A stretch of 64,000 bases of DNA from Ancylomarina salipaludis (lineage in GTDB: Bacteria > Bacteroidota > Bacteroidia > Bacteroidales > Marinifilaceae), in contig NZ_SAXA01000009.1 in assembly GCF_004122035.1 (NCBI RefSeq), positions 62,001 to 126,000 on the forward strand, in the 5' to 3' direction. Made by a program: the position numbers and the translations under genes. The notes under the pieces are model-generated. The model had not been told where the DNA came from. It saw only the letters and a list, made by a program, of their open reading frames with translations, and ran no database searches. Positions 1 to 9,125 of this stretch are shown here, piece after piece (within the stretch, counting starts at the first letter, position 1; every line of letters begins with the position of its first letter).

Positions 1-1031
1 TTCAGTTTTTGAATAAATTCATCCGAAAATTCGTTGATATTTTTATTTAGCTCCTGATTTGAAAGTTGAAGAAAGTTATCGGCAAATAGTTTGATATCTT
101 CTTTTCGATCCCGAAGAGCAGGAACTGAAATTTTGAATTCATTCAATCGGTGATAAAGGTCTTCCCTGAAATTTGAATTATTCACCTCTTTAATCAGATC
201 TTCGTTGGTGGCAACCAGAATTCGAACATCTGTATCAATATCATCATTGCTTCCCAGCTGCCTGATTTTTTTCTCTTGAATAGCTCTTAAAAGTTTGATC
301 TGAATTTCGTAGGATAGATTTCCTATTTCATCTAAAAAGAGAGTTCCTCCTTTAGCATGTTCAAATTGTCCTTTTTTATCAGAGATAGCGCCAGTAAAAG
401 AGCCTTTGTTGTGTCCGAAAAGTTCGCTCCCGGCTAATTCGTTTGAAAGGGCGCCGCAATCTACTGCGACGAAGTTTTTATTTTTCCGAGCACTGGCTTC
501 ATGAATTCTTCGGGCAACGATTTCTTTTCCTGTTCCGCTTTCGCCTTCAATAATTACGGACATATCAGTAGGAGCAACCAAACTGATATATTGATCGATT
601 TGGACTGAATTGGGACTTTTGCCACGAATAAATTCGATTTTTTTCGGCTTATCAACCTTCTCTACAATTTTCGATTTTTCAATTGCAGATTTGATTAGAA
701 CCAAAATTTCTTCAGGATTGAGAGGTTTGGTGACATACTCGTATGCGCCTAATTTGATAGCATTCACAGCAGTTCGAATCTCTGCATAAGAGGTCATGAT
801 AATAACCGGGATGTGCGGATTCAAACTCTTGATCTGTTTGAGAAGATCAAGGCCATTAATATCGGGTAAGCGAAAATCACTAATAACCAGTTTGGGTTTA
901 AAGCTGCCAAATTTTTTTAATCCTTCATTGGCTGAAAAGGCGGTATCCGTTTCATAACCTTTCTTTTTGAGAAGGCCTTGAAGCATAATACAGATCGTAG
1001 GATCATCGTCTATAATGAGGATTTTATTCAT
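1..1031 (-). CDS. Sigma-54-dependent response regulator (NtrC/AtoC type), 3' end outside window
   Basis: This is the N-terminal ~343 residues of a two-component transcription activator. A receiver domain (MNKILIIDDD start, phospho-acceptor Asp in the LVISDFRLP stretch, conserved Lys in YVTKPLNP) is followed by a sigma-54 AAA+ domain with Walker A GESGTGKE, the sigma-54 contact loop and a Walker B region GGTLFLDEIG. The contact loop reads GSFTGA instead of the usual GAFTGA, a variant found in some family members. The reading frame is still open at base 1, so the C-terminal DNA-binding helix-turn-helix lies outside the window. The ATG at 1029-1031 is the only start in front of the receiver domain. 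No partner kinase is visible. A cobalamin riboswitch and a terminator lie upstream on the same strand, so B12-dependent read-through into this gene is possible but not shown. Confidence 0.93.
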   Translation of the reverse strand, partial: MNKILIIDDDPTICIMLQGLLKKKGYETDTAFSANEGLKKFGSFKPKLVISDFRLPDINGLDLLKQIKSLNPHIPVIIMTSYAEIRTAVNAIKLGAYEYVTKPLNPEEILVLIKSAIEKSKIVEKVDKPKKIEFIRGKSPNSVQIDQYISLVAPTDMSVIIEGESGTGKEIVARRIHEASARKNKNFVAVDCGALSNELAGSELFGHNKGSFTGAISDKKGQFEHAKGGTLFLDEIGNLSYEIQIKLLRAIQEKKIRQLGSNDDIDTDVRILVATNEDLIKEVNNSNFREDLYHRLNEFKISVPALRDRKEDIKLFADNFLQLSNQELNKNINEFSDEFIQKL

Positions 1032-1116
1032 AATGAGCTTATGGTGATGCTTAACTGAGATAGTCAATTTAAACAAAATTAATTAAAAAGCTTTGACGGA
1101 AGACTATGAGTTCGAA

Positions 1117-1162
1117 AAAAAATAAAGGATTGTAAGCTTGCTTGAGCAATTTTACAATCCTT
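1117..1162 (-). terminator. Rho-independent terminator of the riboswitch transcript
   Basis: On the minus strand an 11-base stem (AAGGATTGTAA paired with TTACAATCCTT) encloses a small loop and is followed by a T-rich run. It lies between the cobalamin riboswitch and the response regulator start at 1031, so it would end the riboswitch transcript before the gene or act as an attenuator. Confidence 0.8.
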
Positions 1163-1169
1163 ATAACAG

Positions 1170-1280
1170 TTACTTATGAATTTTCATGAGCAAATCTATG
1201 GCAAAGATCCACTCTGCTTGCGTCAAAAAGTGAAAGGTTATGTTGACTTTCTGCTTTTCTTACCCGAAAGCTAAACTCAT
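1170..1280 (-). other. 37-codon reading frame with in-frame stop directly after the riboswitch
   Basis: An ATG lies a few bases after the 3' end of the cobalamin riboswitch. The frame reads six sense codons (MSLAFG), a TAA at 1260-1262, then 29 further open codons ending in MKIHK and a TAA at 1170-1172. It could be a degenerate small gene once controlled by the riboswitch, a six-codon leader peptide, or chance. A 29-codon open stretch is not statistically strong. I do not recognise the peptide. Confidence 0.25.
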
Positions 1281-1282
1281 GA

Positions 1283-1455
1283 TTACAGGCAGGTCTTCTG
1301 GCTTATCTCAACTTTGAACACCTTCCCGTTCACCTCAGGCGGACAGTGGTCTTTCGTTCAAAATATGGATTCGAACTGTGTCGAACCGAGAATTACAGCT
1401 GCGGGGACAGCTCCTGTTTTTAACAGGATTCCCTATTATTCCTTTCGGAACCCAA
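1283..1455 (-). promoter_or_regulatory. Cobalamin (AdoCbl) riboswitch
   Basis: Read on the minus strand, the segment carries the family's landmarks in order: a 5' arm around GGGAATCCTG, the B12 box (GCTGTCCCCGCAGCTGTAA at 1392-1410), the region with CCTGAGGTGAACGGGAAGGTG, and the 3' closing element AAGCCAGAAGACCTGCC. This matches the cobalamin aptamer that senses adenosyl- or methylcobalamin. Unusually, no recognisable B12 transport or synthesis gene follows. Downstream lie only a short interrupted frame, a terminator and a response regulator. The aptamer itself is certain enough; its target is unknown. Confidence 0.92.
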
Positions 1456-1474
1456 ATCGTTCTGCAAGTTTAAT

Positions 1475-1482
1475 CAAAAATA
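1475..1482 (-). promoter_or_regulatory. Bacteroidota -7 box driving the riboswitch RNA
   Basis: The minus strand reads TATTTTTG, a match to TAnnTTTG, about 20 bases before the first riboswitch element. It sits between the PBP1A stop and the aptamer, suggesting the RNA has its own start. No clear -33 TTG is seen at the ideal distance. Confidence 0.5.
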
Positions 1483-1514
1483 GATAAACGGCCAATTATT
1501 CCAGATGACTGATT

Positions 1515-3890
1515 TTAAAAGAAATCCTCTTCTTCATTTTGAATTAAACCCTTATTTCCAGGGTTTGATGATTGTGTGTCACAATCTAAATCAATATTGA
1601 ACCCTTCAGGCTTTTCAAAATCACCCCTTGAAATGTTTAAACTTTCATCAGCATATACTTTTTGCATATAAAGACCCCATATTGGGAGAGCCATATTAGC
1701 ACCCTGTCCTAAGCTAATACCTTCAAAGTGGATGGCTCTGTCTTCAGCACCAACCCAAACACCCGAAACAAGATTAGGCGTAATTCCCATAAACCAACCA
1801 TCAGAATGGTTTTGTGTTGTTCCTGTTTTTCCTCCCATAGGGTTGCGAAGATCATATTTCCATCCAAGACGTCGGGCTGTACCTTGTTGAACGACGCCTT
1901 CGAGTAAATTGGTCATTAGATAAGCTGTTTTGGCACTCATCACCTCATGTTTTTGTGGGATAGAATGTGCAACTTCGTTTCCTCTGCTGTCTTCAATTTT
2001 TGTGATAAAACGAGGTTTAATATAAACCCCTTTGTTGGCAAAAGTTCCATAGGCACCCACCATTTCGCGCACAGTAATTTCGGATGTTCCCAGAAAGACA
2101 GAAGGAACCGGATCGATTCGACTAATAATTCCCATTTTCTTTGCCATATTCACAACGGTTTGCGGTTTGAATTGTTTCAAAACCCAACCCGAAATATTAT
2201 TGACTGAATTGGCAAGACCCCATTTAAGGGTTACCATTTCACCTTCGCGTTTGCTGGTCGAGTTTCTTGAAGTCCAGGTGGTGCCATCACCCACATCAAA
2301 AGTTTGTGGAATGTTTGGAACTTTATCACATGGAGTCAGTCCTTCTTGCATTGCTACTGTATACAGGAAAGGTTTTATGATAGAACCAACCTGACGTTTC
2401 CCAAGGGTTACCATGTCGTACATAAAGTGTTTGTAGTTTGGACCACCCACATAGGCTCTCACTTCTCCTGTTTGTGGAACCATAGACATGAACCCAGCTC
2501 TAAGAAACCCTTTATAATAAAGCATAGAGTCCATTGGTGAGAGAATGGTATCGCGCTCGCCTTTCCAAGTGAAGATTCTCATTTCAGTTGGTGTTTCAAA
2601 AATACTCTTAATGGAATCAGTAGAAATTCCCTGATTTTTTAACACCCGATATCTTTCACTTCGTTTCATTGATGAGATTAGGTTCCCTTCAACTTCTTCA
2701 TCATTCAAATCATCAGAGAATGGAGGGTTTTTATGAAATCTCTTTTCATTGTCGAATGCAGCTTGTAAGTCGAGGCCTAAATGTTCTTTTACGGCTTGTT
2801 CGGCATATTTTTGCATACGGGAATCGATGGTTGTGTATATTTTTAAGCCATCTTTATAAATATTGTATGGCTGGCCATCAGCCTTTGTATTTTTATTACA
2901 CCATCCGTAAAACGGATTATTTTTCCACTCCAATGAATCCTCAATAAAACGTTGCAGATTCCAGGATGGGTAGTTTTCACGCTCTGGTTTTTTTGCTGTA
3001 AGTGAAGTTCTCAGATATTCTCTGAAATATGTTGCACTACCTCTTCGGTGATCTACTTTTTGATAATCGAGTCCCAGAGGAAGCAATTTTAAAGAATCGT
3101 ATTGTTGTTGACTCAGATAATTGTATTTCACCATCTGGTTTAAAACGACATTACGCCTGTCAAGAGTTAGTTCCGGACGACGAAGGGGATTGTAGTAGGA
3201 TGAGTTTTTAGCCATCCCAACCAACATGGCAGATTGTTCTATTTTTAGAGAATCCGGAGTTGTATTAAAATAGACATGTGCAGCAGATTTTACACCGACA
3301 GCTAGATTTAAGAAGTCATATTTATTTAAATACATGGTAAGAATTTCGTCTTTGGTATAACTTCGTTCAAGTTTTACACTGATCACCCACTCTCTGAATT
3401 TTCTGAAGACAATGTCTAATTTGTTACTGAATTGTTCTCTTGGGAACAGCATTTTTGCTAACTGTTGTGAAAGCGTACTTCCCCCACCAGCATTTTTGTT
3501 TGCCGTTACAAGTCCTTTTGCAACTCGAGCCAGACCAATTAAATCGATACCAGAGTGATCGTAGAAACGGGCATCTTCTGTGGCAACAAGGGCATGCACC
3601 ATATCAGGCGATAAATCTTCGTATTTCACAAAACTTCGGTTTTGGAAGTAGAATTTGCCAAGAAGCACCTTGTCTGCAGAGTAAATTTCGGTAGCTAAAC
3701 TATTTTTTGGATTCTCAAGTTCCTCAAAACTAGGCATAAAGCCAAAATTTCCGTTTGATACACCCATAAATAAGAAGAATACAGCCAGTACTACGGATGA
3801 GAATAATGCCCAAAATGTAATGATGTATTTTTTGAAATTTTTAGATCCCTTAGGTTTTTTATCTGTTTTGTTAAGATCTGACTCAGTCAT
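1515..3890 (-). CDS. mrcA: Penicillin-binding protein 1A, bifunctional transglycosylase/transpeptidase
   Basis: This class A penicillin-binding protein polymerises and cross-links peptidoglycan at the outer face of the inner membrane. It has 791 residues: one membrane anchor at about 22-44, a GT51 transglycosylase domain with catalytic Glu in ATEDARFYDHSG (about 105) and GGSTLSQQLAK (about 136), and a transpeptidase domain with SIIK (Ser503, Lys506), SVN (562-564) and KTGTT (688-692). The start is placed at the ATG before TESDLNKTD because the 47 upstream in-frame residues look like untranslated AT-rich leader and would put a long tail before the short cytoplasmic segment. It is transcribed away from topA. 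Residues 370-450, between the GT and TP domains, are a family-typical linker. Confidence 0.95.
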   Translation of the reverse strand: MTESDLNKTDKKPKGSKNFKKYIITFWALFSSVVLAVFFLFMGVSNGNFGFMPSFEELENPKNSLATEIYSADKVLLGKFYFQNRSFVKYEDLSPDMVHALVATEDARFYDHSGIDLIGLARVAKGLVTANKNAGGGSTLSQQLAKMLFPREQFSNKLDIVFRKFREWVISVKLERSYTKDEILTMYLNKYDFLNLAVGVKSAAHVYFNTTPDSLKIEQSAMLVGMAKNSSYYNPLRRPELTLDRRNVVLNQMVKYNYLSQQQYDSLKLLPLGLDYQKVDHRRGSATYFREYLRTSLTAKKPERENYPSWNLQRFIEDSLEWKNNPFYGWCNKNTKADGQPYNIYKDGLKIYTTIDSRMQKYAEQAVKEHLGLDLQAAFDNEKRFHKNPPFSDDLNDEEVEGNLISSMKRSERYRVLKNQGISTDSIKSIFETPTEMRIFTWKGERDTILSPMDSMLYYKGFLRAGFMSMVPQTGEVRAYVGGPNYKHFMYDMVTLGKRQVGSIIKPFLYTVAMQEGLTPCDKVPNIPQTFDVGDGTTWTSRNSTSKREGEMVTLKWGLANSVNNISGWVLKQFKPQTVVNMAKKMGIISRIDPVPSVFLGTSEITVREMVGAYGTFANKGVYIKPRFITKIEDSRGNEVAHSIPQKHEVMSAKTAYLMTNLLEGVVQQGTARRLGWKYDLRNPMGGKTGTTQNHSDGWFMGITPNLVSGVWVGAEDRAIHFEGISLGQGANMALPIWGLYMQKVYADESLNISRGDFEKPEGFNIDLDCDTQSSNPGNKGLIQNEEEDFF

Positions 3891-4109
3891 AATATCTAAA
3901 ATTATTTGATGTTTGGCTTTGTTTACGTGCAATTGGTTTGTAAAAATAGTAAATAAAACAACAACTCGATTGGGTAAGTTTTGCCTTAAAATAAGCCACC
4001 TAAAATAAGCTGTTTTGAAAATTAGTATCATAAAATTTGGAACTTAGGGCGCATATGTTTTTACTTTGCACAAAATTTTAGAGCACGATTTTCCATAAAT
4101 AGTGATGCG

Positions 4110-6539
4110 ATGGTAGAGAATTTAGTTATTGTTGAGTCCCCTGCAAAGGCGAAAACAATTGAGAAGTTTTTAGGTGAGAGTTTTCTTGTAAAGTCCAGTT
4201 TTGGGCATATCAGAGACCTTGACAAAAAGGATTTTGGTATTGATATCAAGAACAACTTTACCCCGAAATATATTGTTTCGACGGACAAAAAGAAAGTTGT
4301 AACAGAACTAAAGAAGTTGGCGAAGGATGCGAAGACCGTATGGATTGCTTCCGATGAGGACCGCGAGGGAGAGGCTATTGCCTGGCACTTGTTTGAGGAA
4401 CTTAAATTAAAAAAAGAGAATACAAAGCGTATTGTATTTCACGAAATTACCAAGGATGCGATTCTGAATGCTGTGGAGAATCCACGTCAGATCGATGATA
4501 ACCTGGTAAATGCACAACAGGCACGTCGAATTCTTGACCGACTGGTAGGTTTTGAAATTTCTCCGGTTTTGTGGAAGAAGGTAAGACCTTCTTTATCAGC
4601 AGGACGTGTTCAGTCAGTCGCTGTTCGTTTGATTGTTGAACGAGAACGCGAGATTATGGCTTTTAAATCGAAATCATTTTTTAAGGTTGTTGCCCATTTT
4701 TTAGTAACCGATAAAGATGGTTCCAAGAAGATTTTAAAATCGGAATTGCCTAAGCGATTCGATACAAAAGAAGAAACCCTTCAGTTTTTGGAGTCTTGTA
4801 AAAATGCAGAATATCATATCGATGATATTGTGAAGAAACCTTCATTGAGAAAACCCGCTGCACCTTTTACAACATCGACTTTGCAACAAGAAGCCAGTCG
4901 TAAATTAGGATTTTCGGTATCACAAACAATGACAGTTGCTCAGCGTTTGTACGAGGCAGGAAATATTACCTATATGAGAACCGATTCGGTAAACCTATCG
5001 GAAACGGCTTTAAAAACAGCAAAAGAAGAAATTACACGTTTGCATGGTGCCGACTATGTGAAAATTAGAAAATACAGCACAAAGAGCAAAGGTGCTCAGG
5101 AGGCTCACGAGGCTATTCGTCCGACTTATTTAAATAAGGATCATATAGAGGGAGAATCTAATGAGAAGCGCCTTTACGATTTGATTTGGAAGCGAACTAT
5201 AGCTTCTCAAATGAGTGATGCCAAACTGGAGAAAACAAATATCAAAATCAGTATTTCTACCAATGATGATAAGTTTGTTGCAACTGGTGAGATGATTAAA
5301 TTCGAAGGTTTCCTTAAGGTTTATTTGGAATCGACTGACGATGAAGAACAAAAACAAGAAGAATCGCTTCTTCCACAGGTAAGTGTTGGAGATAAACTTG
5401 AGAATGAATTTATCAAGGCCGTTCAGAACTTTACACTTCGTCCTCCGCGTTATACCGAGGCAAGTTTGGTTAAGAAGCTTGAAGATTTGGGAATTGGTCG
5501 TCCATCAACTTATGCACCTACAATTACGACGGTTCAGAACCGAGGCTATGTGGTTAAAGAATCTCGTGATGGCGTTCAGCGTCAGTTTGAAGTTCTTAAT
5601 TTGGTTGATAACATCATAAATGAAGAGCTGAATACTCAAATTACCGGTGCTGAGAATAAAAAATTATTCCCTTCAGATATTGGAATGGTGGTTACTGACT
5701 TTCTTATAAAGCATTTTTCAAATATCATGAACTACAACTTTACTGCCGATGTTGAGAAGGAGTTCGACGAGATTGCTTTGGGGAATTCAATATGGTATGA
5801 GATGATTGGGAAGTTTTATTTCCCATTTCACGAAAATGTTGAGAAAACAATTGAAAATTCAGAACGGTCAACCGGAGAGCGTATTTTAGGTGAAGATCCT
5901 AAAACGGGCAAGCCAATTCTGGTTCGTATTGGTCGTTATGGACCAATGGCGCAGCTTGGTGAAAGCACTGAAGGGGATGAGGAAAAACCAAAGTTTGCCA
6001 GTTTAAGAACAGGTCAGCATTTGGAGACAATCACTTTGGAAGAGGCTATCGATTTATTTAAATTGCCTAGAGACCTGGGACTTTACGAAGATAAAAAAGT
6101 TGTGGTTGCTGTAGGTCGATTTGGACCTTATGTGCGTCACGATGGTAAATTTGCATCTTTACACAAGGATGTGGATGATCCAATGACTATTGATTTAGAT
6201 CGTGCTATTGTTTTGATTGAAGAAAAGCGGGAAAAAGATCGTTTGAAGCATATCAAGTCTTTTGAAGAGGATGCAGAACTTCAGATATTAAACGGGAGAT
6301 GGGGGCCCTATATTTCTTATCAAAAAGAAAACTACAGATTGGCTAAGGACATCGATCCTAAATCCCTTTCTTTTGAAGATTGTTTAAAAATTATCAAAGA
6401 AGGACCTCAAAAGAAGAAAAAAACGACGGCCGTTAAGAAGACTACTGCCGTAAAGAAAAAGGCACCGGCCAAGAAGAAAACGACCGCTAAAAAGGCAACA
6501 ACTGCAAAGAAAAAGGCAAGTGTAAAAAAGATTGAATAA
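4110..6539 (+). CDS. topA: DNA topoisomerase I
   Basis: Type IA topoisomerase that relaxes negative supercoils by passing one strand through a transient 5'-phosphotyrosine break. It has 809 residues. The TOPRIM domain starts at once (LVIVESPAKAKTIEKFLG, acidic cluster SDEDREGE at 81-88), and the catalytic Tyr lies in ITYMRTDS (about residue 288). Instead of classical four-cysteine zinc fingers, the C-terminus holds topo-C-type repeats with FGPYV/GRWGPYIS motifs (about 590-760). The last ~40 residues are a low-complexity Lys/Ala/Thr tail built from KKTTAVKK-like units, reminiscent of histone H1-like tails and probably binding DNA. The gene is divergent from PBP1A and ends at a strong terminator. 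Confidence 0.97.
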   Translation: MVENLVIVESPAKAKTIEKFLGESFLVKSSFGHIRDLDKKDFGIDIKNNFTPKYIVSTDKKKVVTELKKLAKDAKTVWIASDEDREGEAIAWHLFEELKLKKENTKRIVFHEITKDAILNAVENPRQIDDNLVNAQQARRILDRLVGFEISPVLWKKVRPSLSAGRVQSVAVRLIVEREREIMAFKSKSFFKVVAHFLVTDKDGSKKILKSELPKRFDTKEETLQFLESCKNAEYHIDDIVKKPSLRKPAAPFTTSTLQQEASRKLGFSVSQTMTVAQRLYEAGNITYMRTDSVNLSETALKTAKEEITRLHGADYVKIRKYSTKSKGAQEAHEAIRPTYLNKDHIEGESNEKRLYDLIWKRTIASQMSDAKLEKTNIKISISTNDDKFVATGEMIKFEGFLKVYLESTDDEEQKQEESLLPQVSVGDKLENEFIKAVQNFTLRPPRYTEASLVKKLEDLGIGRPSTYAPTITTVQNRGYVVKESRDGVQRQFEVLNLVDNIINEELNTQITGAENKKLFPSDIGMVVTDFLIKHFSNIMNYNFTADVEKEFDEIALGNSIWYEMIGKFYFPFHENVEKTIENSERSTGERILGEDPKTGKPILVRIGRYGPMAQLGESTEGDEEKPKFASLRTGQHLETITLEEAIDLFKLPRDLGLYEDKKVVVAVGRFGPYVRHDGKFASLHKDVDDPMTIDLDRAIVLIEEKREKDRLKHIKSFEEDAELQILNGRWGPYISYQKENYRLAKDIDPKSLSFEDCLKIIKEGPQKKKKTTAVKKTTAVKKKAPAKKKTTAKKATTAKKKASVKKIE

Positions 6540-6565
6540 AATTTTGAGCAAAAGTTTTTAGGAAT

Positions 6566-6605
6566 AAAGAACCCAATGATACATTTCAGAGGGTTCTTTT
6601 TTTTT
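6566..6605 (+). terminator. Terminator of topA
   Basis: The stem AAAGAACCC / GGGTTCTTT is followed by a run of at least nine T, 27 bases after the topA stop. The remaining stretch up to 6796 is AT-rich and shows no further gene. Confidence 0.85.
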
Positions 6606-6796
6606 GAAATTATTTGTGAATCAATATGATGAATTTCTAAATAGTTGTAATTTTATAGGACGCTTATTTGAATGTGAGGTACGTGTTTTGTTTGACTAAT
6701 GGGCCTTCTACTTTGATGAAGCTTGTATAAGATGAATATTATTGCTTACTTTACGACAAACCAGATTATCATTAGTATTGAATCTGTTTCTAATTT

Positions 6797-7714
6797 ATGA
6801 GAAAAATATTTTTCATCATATTGGCTGTTGGAATTAGTTTGGTGTCGAAAGCTCAGCAAGATCCTCAGTTCAGTCAGAATATGTATAATTTACTTACGTT
6901 TAATCCAGCCTTTGCAGGTGTTGGTGATGAGATGACAGGTTCAATCATTAATCGTCAGCAATGGATGGGCTTTGAAGATGCGCCAGTTTCTACAGCTTTT
7001 AATGGAAATATTCCATTAAAAATTGGAAGAAGAATGCATGGTTTGGGTTTAACGGTAATGAGTGATAAGTTAGGTCCAGAGAATAAAACGAACATTAAAT
7101 TTCAATACGCCTATCAATTTAAGATATTTAAAGGTGTTTTGAATGCGGGTTTAAGTGTTGGTTTACAAAACAATGCTTTGAATGGGAAATGGAAAGCTTG
7201 GGATGAAGGTGATGAGCTTTTAAACGGAGGAAGTACTGATGCGAGTAAGATGGTTTTTGATGCAGGTATGGGTTTTTATTATCGAAGTAAAACATTATAT
7301 TTAGGAGCATCATCAACGCATATTAATAAGCCAAACGTGGCTTTTAATGAAAAAAATAAGATCTATTTGTATAGACATTATTATATCATGGGAGGTTACA
7401 AATATGATTTAACCAATCAGGTTGATATTATACCGTCTTTTTTCTATAAAACAGATGGCAGAATGTCTCAGTATGATATCAATACAAATGTTGTATACAA
7501 TAAAAAATACCGTAGTGGCGTTTCCTATAGAGTAGACGACGCTATTGTTTTTTTAGCAGGCATATTATTTAAAAATGGATTAGACATTGGCGTTGCATAT
7601 GACGTGTCAGTATCAGATATTAAAAAGCCATCATTTGAATTTATGGCGGCTTATCATTTTACACCGAGTCTAATTAAGCGTAAGCAAAAATATAAGAGTA
7701 TTCGCTTTTTGTAG
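6797..7714 (+). CDS. porP: Type IX secretion outer-membrane protein, PorP/SprF family
   Basis: PorP/SprF proteins are small outer-membrane beta-barrels at the type IX secretion complex; PorP is proposed to contact the PorK/N ring. This one has 305 residues, a signal peptide ending near SKAQQ, and the family's N-terminal signature DPQFSQNMYNLLTFNPAFAG. The rest alternates in a barrel-like pattern (for example YYIMGGYKYDL) with conserved segments such as YRVDDAIVFLAGI. It sits 45 bases upstream of gldK, the usual order porP-gldK-L-M-N. Many PorP/SprF paralogues serve individual adhesins; the position here favours the core secretion copy. Confidence 0.93.
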   Translation: MRKIFFIILAVGISLVSKAQQDPQFSQNMYNLLTFNPAFAGVGDEMTGSIINRQQWMGFEDAPVSTAFNGNIPLKIGRRMHGLGLTVMSDKLGPENKTNIKFQYAYQFKIFKGVLNAGLSVGLQNNALNGKWKAWDEGDELLNGGSTDASKMVFDAGMGFYYRSKTLYLGASSTHINKPNVAFNEKNKIYLYRHYYIMGGYKYDLTNQVDIIPSFFYKTDGRMSQYDINTNVVYNKKYRSGVSYRVDDAIVFLAGILFKNGLDIGVAYDVSVSDIKKPSFEFMAAYHFTPSLIKRKQKYKSIRFL

Positions 7715-7759
7715 TAGAAATGTATTAAAAAATCAGTGCATAGCACGAATCATAGAGTT

Positions 7760-9094
7760 ATGAATAAACTTGTTGTATTTATCGGAGTTGTTTTTCTATT
7801 AGGATTATCTAGCTGTATTCGTCGAAACGAAGGTGGCGAATTGGTTGGAGCATCTCACAGAGGGAAATATTTAGAACCTATTCCTCATGGTATGGTTCTC
7901 ATTCCAAGTGGAAGTTTTACTCAAGGTATTAACGATCAGGATGCAACCTGGGCGTTAAATTCTCAATCAAAACGTGTTTCAGTTGGAGCTTTTTGGATGG
8001 ATGAAACTGAGATTACCAATAATGAGTACCGTCAGTTTGTTGAGTGGGTACGTGATTCAATAGCCCGAACCAAACTTGGTGAGCAGTTTGATGAGTTTTT
8101 AAACACCGAAGATGCTAAGGGGAACCCAATTGAGCCACCTACTTTAAATTGGGACAAAGAAATTGAGTGGGATAATGAGGAATATGCAGAACTTCTTAAC
8201 GAGATGTTTGTGCCTGAACATGAAAGATTTTCAAGTAGAAAAGAGATTGATGCCCGCAAATTGATTTATTCTTTCCAGTGGGTTGATTTTAAACAAGCTG
8301 CACTTTTGTCCAATCGATATAATAGTGAAACTGGCGAATATGAAGGTTTAGTTGATGATTATCAGGGAGGACGTAAGAAGATTGAAGACAGGTCGTCGTT
8401 TATTATTAAAGAAAGTTTGAATATCTATCCGGATACCTTAAGCTGGATTCACGATTTTACATACTCTTACAATGAGCCTTTGGCTGAGCAATATTTTTGG
8501 CACCCATCTTTTGATGAATACCCGGTAGTTGGGGTGAGTTGGAAACAAGCTCGTGCTTTTTGCCGTTGGAGAACAGAATTGCATAACTCAGCTCTTCGAA
8601 AAGCAGGAAAATATTCAGTCCCTGAATACCGTTTGCCAACAGAAACTGAGTGGGAATATGCTGCACGTGGTGGTATTGCACTGAACCTTTACCCATGGGG
8701 AGGTGATTATACACGTAATGAAAAAGGCTGTTTTCTGGCAAACTTCAAACCATTAAGAGGAAATTATGTTGATGATGGAGGTTTAGTAACACTTCCGGTT
8801 GGAACATACGAGCCTAATGGATACGGGCTTTACGATATGGCTGGTAATGTCGCAGAATGGACTTCAGCTGTGTATGCAGAGTCAGCATATAGCTTTACAC
8901 ACGATATGAATCCAAATTATCAGTATAATGCTTTACCAAGTGATCCTCCAGCTCTAAAAAGAAAAGTTGTTAGAGGAGGATCATGGAAGGATGTTGGATA
9001 CTTCCTGCAATGCGGTGTCTCTAGTTATGAGTATCAGGATACTGCTAAGTCGTTTATAGGATTCAGATGTGTTAGAACACGTCATATGAAATAA
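7760..9094 (+). CDS. gldK: Gliding motility / T9SS lipoprotein GldK (PorK)
   Basis: GldK/PorK forms with GldN a large ring attached to the inner face of the outer membrane in the type IX secretion system. The product has 444 residues. It has a lipoprotein signal with lipobox LSSC (Cys about residue 20), followed by a formylglycine-generating-enzyme-like (FGE-sulfatase) fold: GMVLIPSGSFTQG, FWMDETEITNNEYRQFV, PVVGVSWKQARAFCRW, YRLPTETEWEYAARGG and the end motif SFIGFRCVR. The start is set at the ATG before NKLVVF, since the eight in-frame residues upstream (MHSTNHRV) do not belong to a signal peptide. It is the first of four tightly ordered genes, with 31 bases before gldL. Confidence 0.96.
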   Translation: MNKLVVFIGVVFLLGLSSCIRRNEGGELVGASHRGKYLEPIPHGMVLIPSGSFTQGINDQDATWALNSQSKRVSVGAFWMDETEITNNEYRQFVEWVRDSIARTKLGEQFDEFLNTEDAKGNPIEPPTLNWDKEIEWDNEEYAELLNEMFVPEHERFSSRKEIDARKLIYSFQWVDFKQAALLSNRYNSETGEYEGLVDDYQGGRKKIEDRSSFIIKESLNIYPDTLSWIHDFTYSYNEPLAEQYFWHPSFDEYPVVGVSWKQARAFCRWRTELHNSALRKAGKYSVPEYRLPTETEWEYAARGGIALNLYPWGGDYTRNEKGCFLANFKPLRGNYVDDGGLVTLPVGTYEPNGYGLYDMAGNVAEWTSAVYAESAYSFTHDMNPNYQYNALPSDPPALKRKVVRGGSWKDVGYFLQCGVSSYEYQDTAKSFIGFRCVRTRHMK

Positions 9095-9125
9095 TTGAAA
9101 ATAATACTATTCTAAACAATCTATT

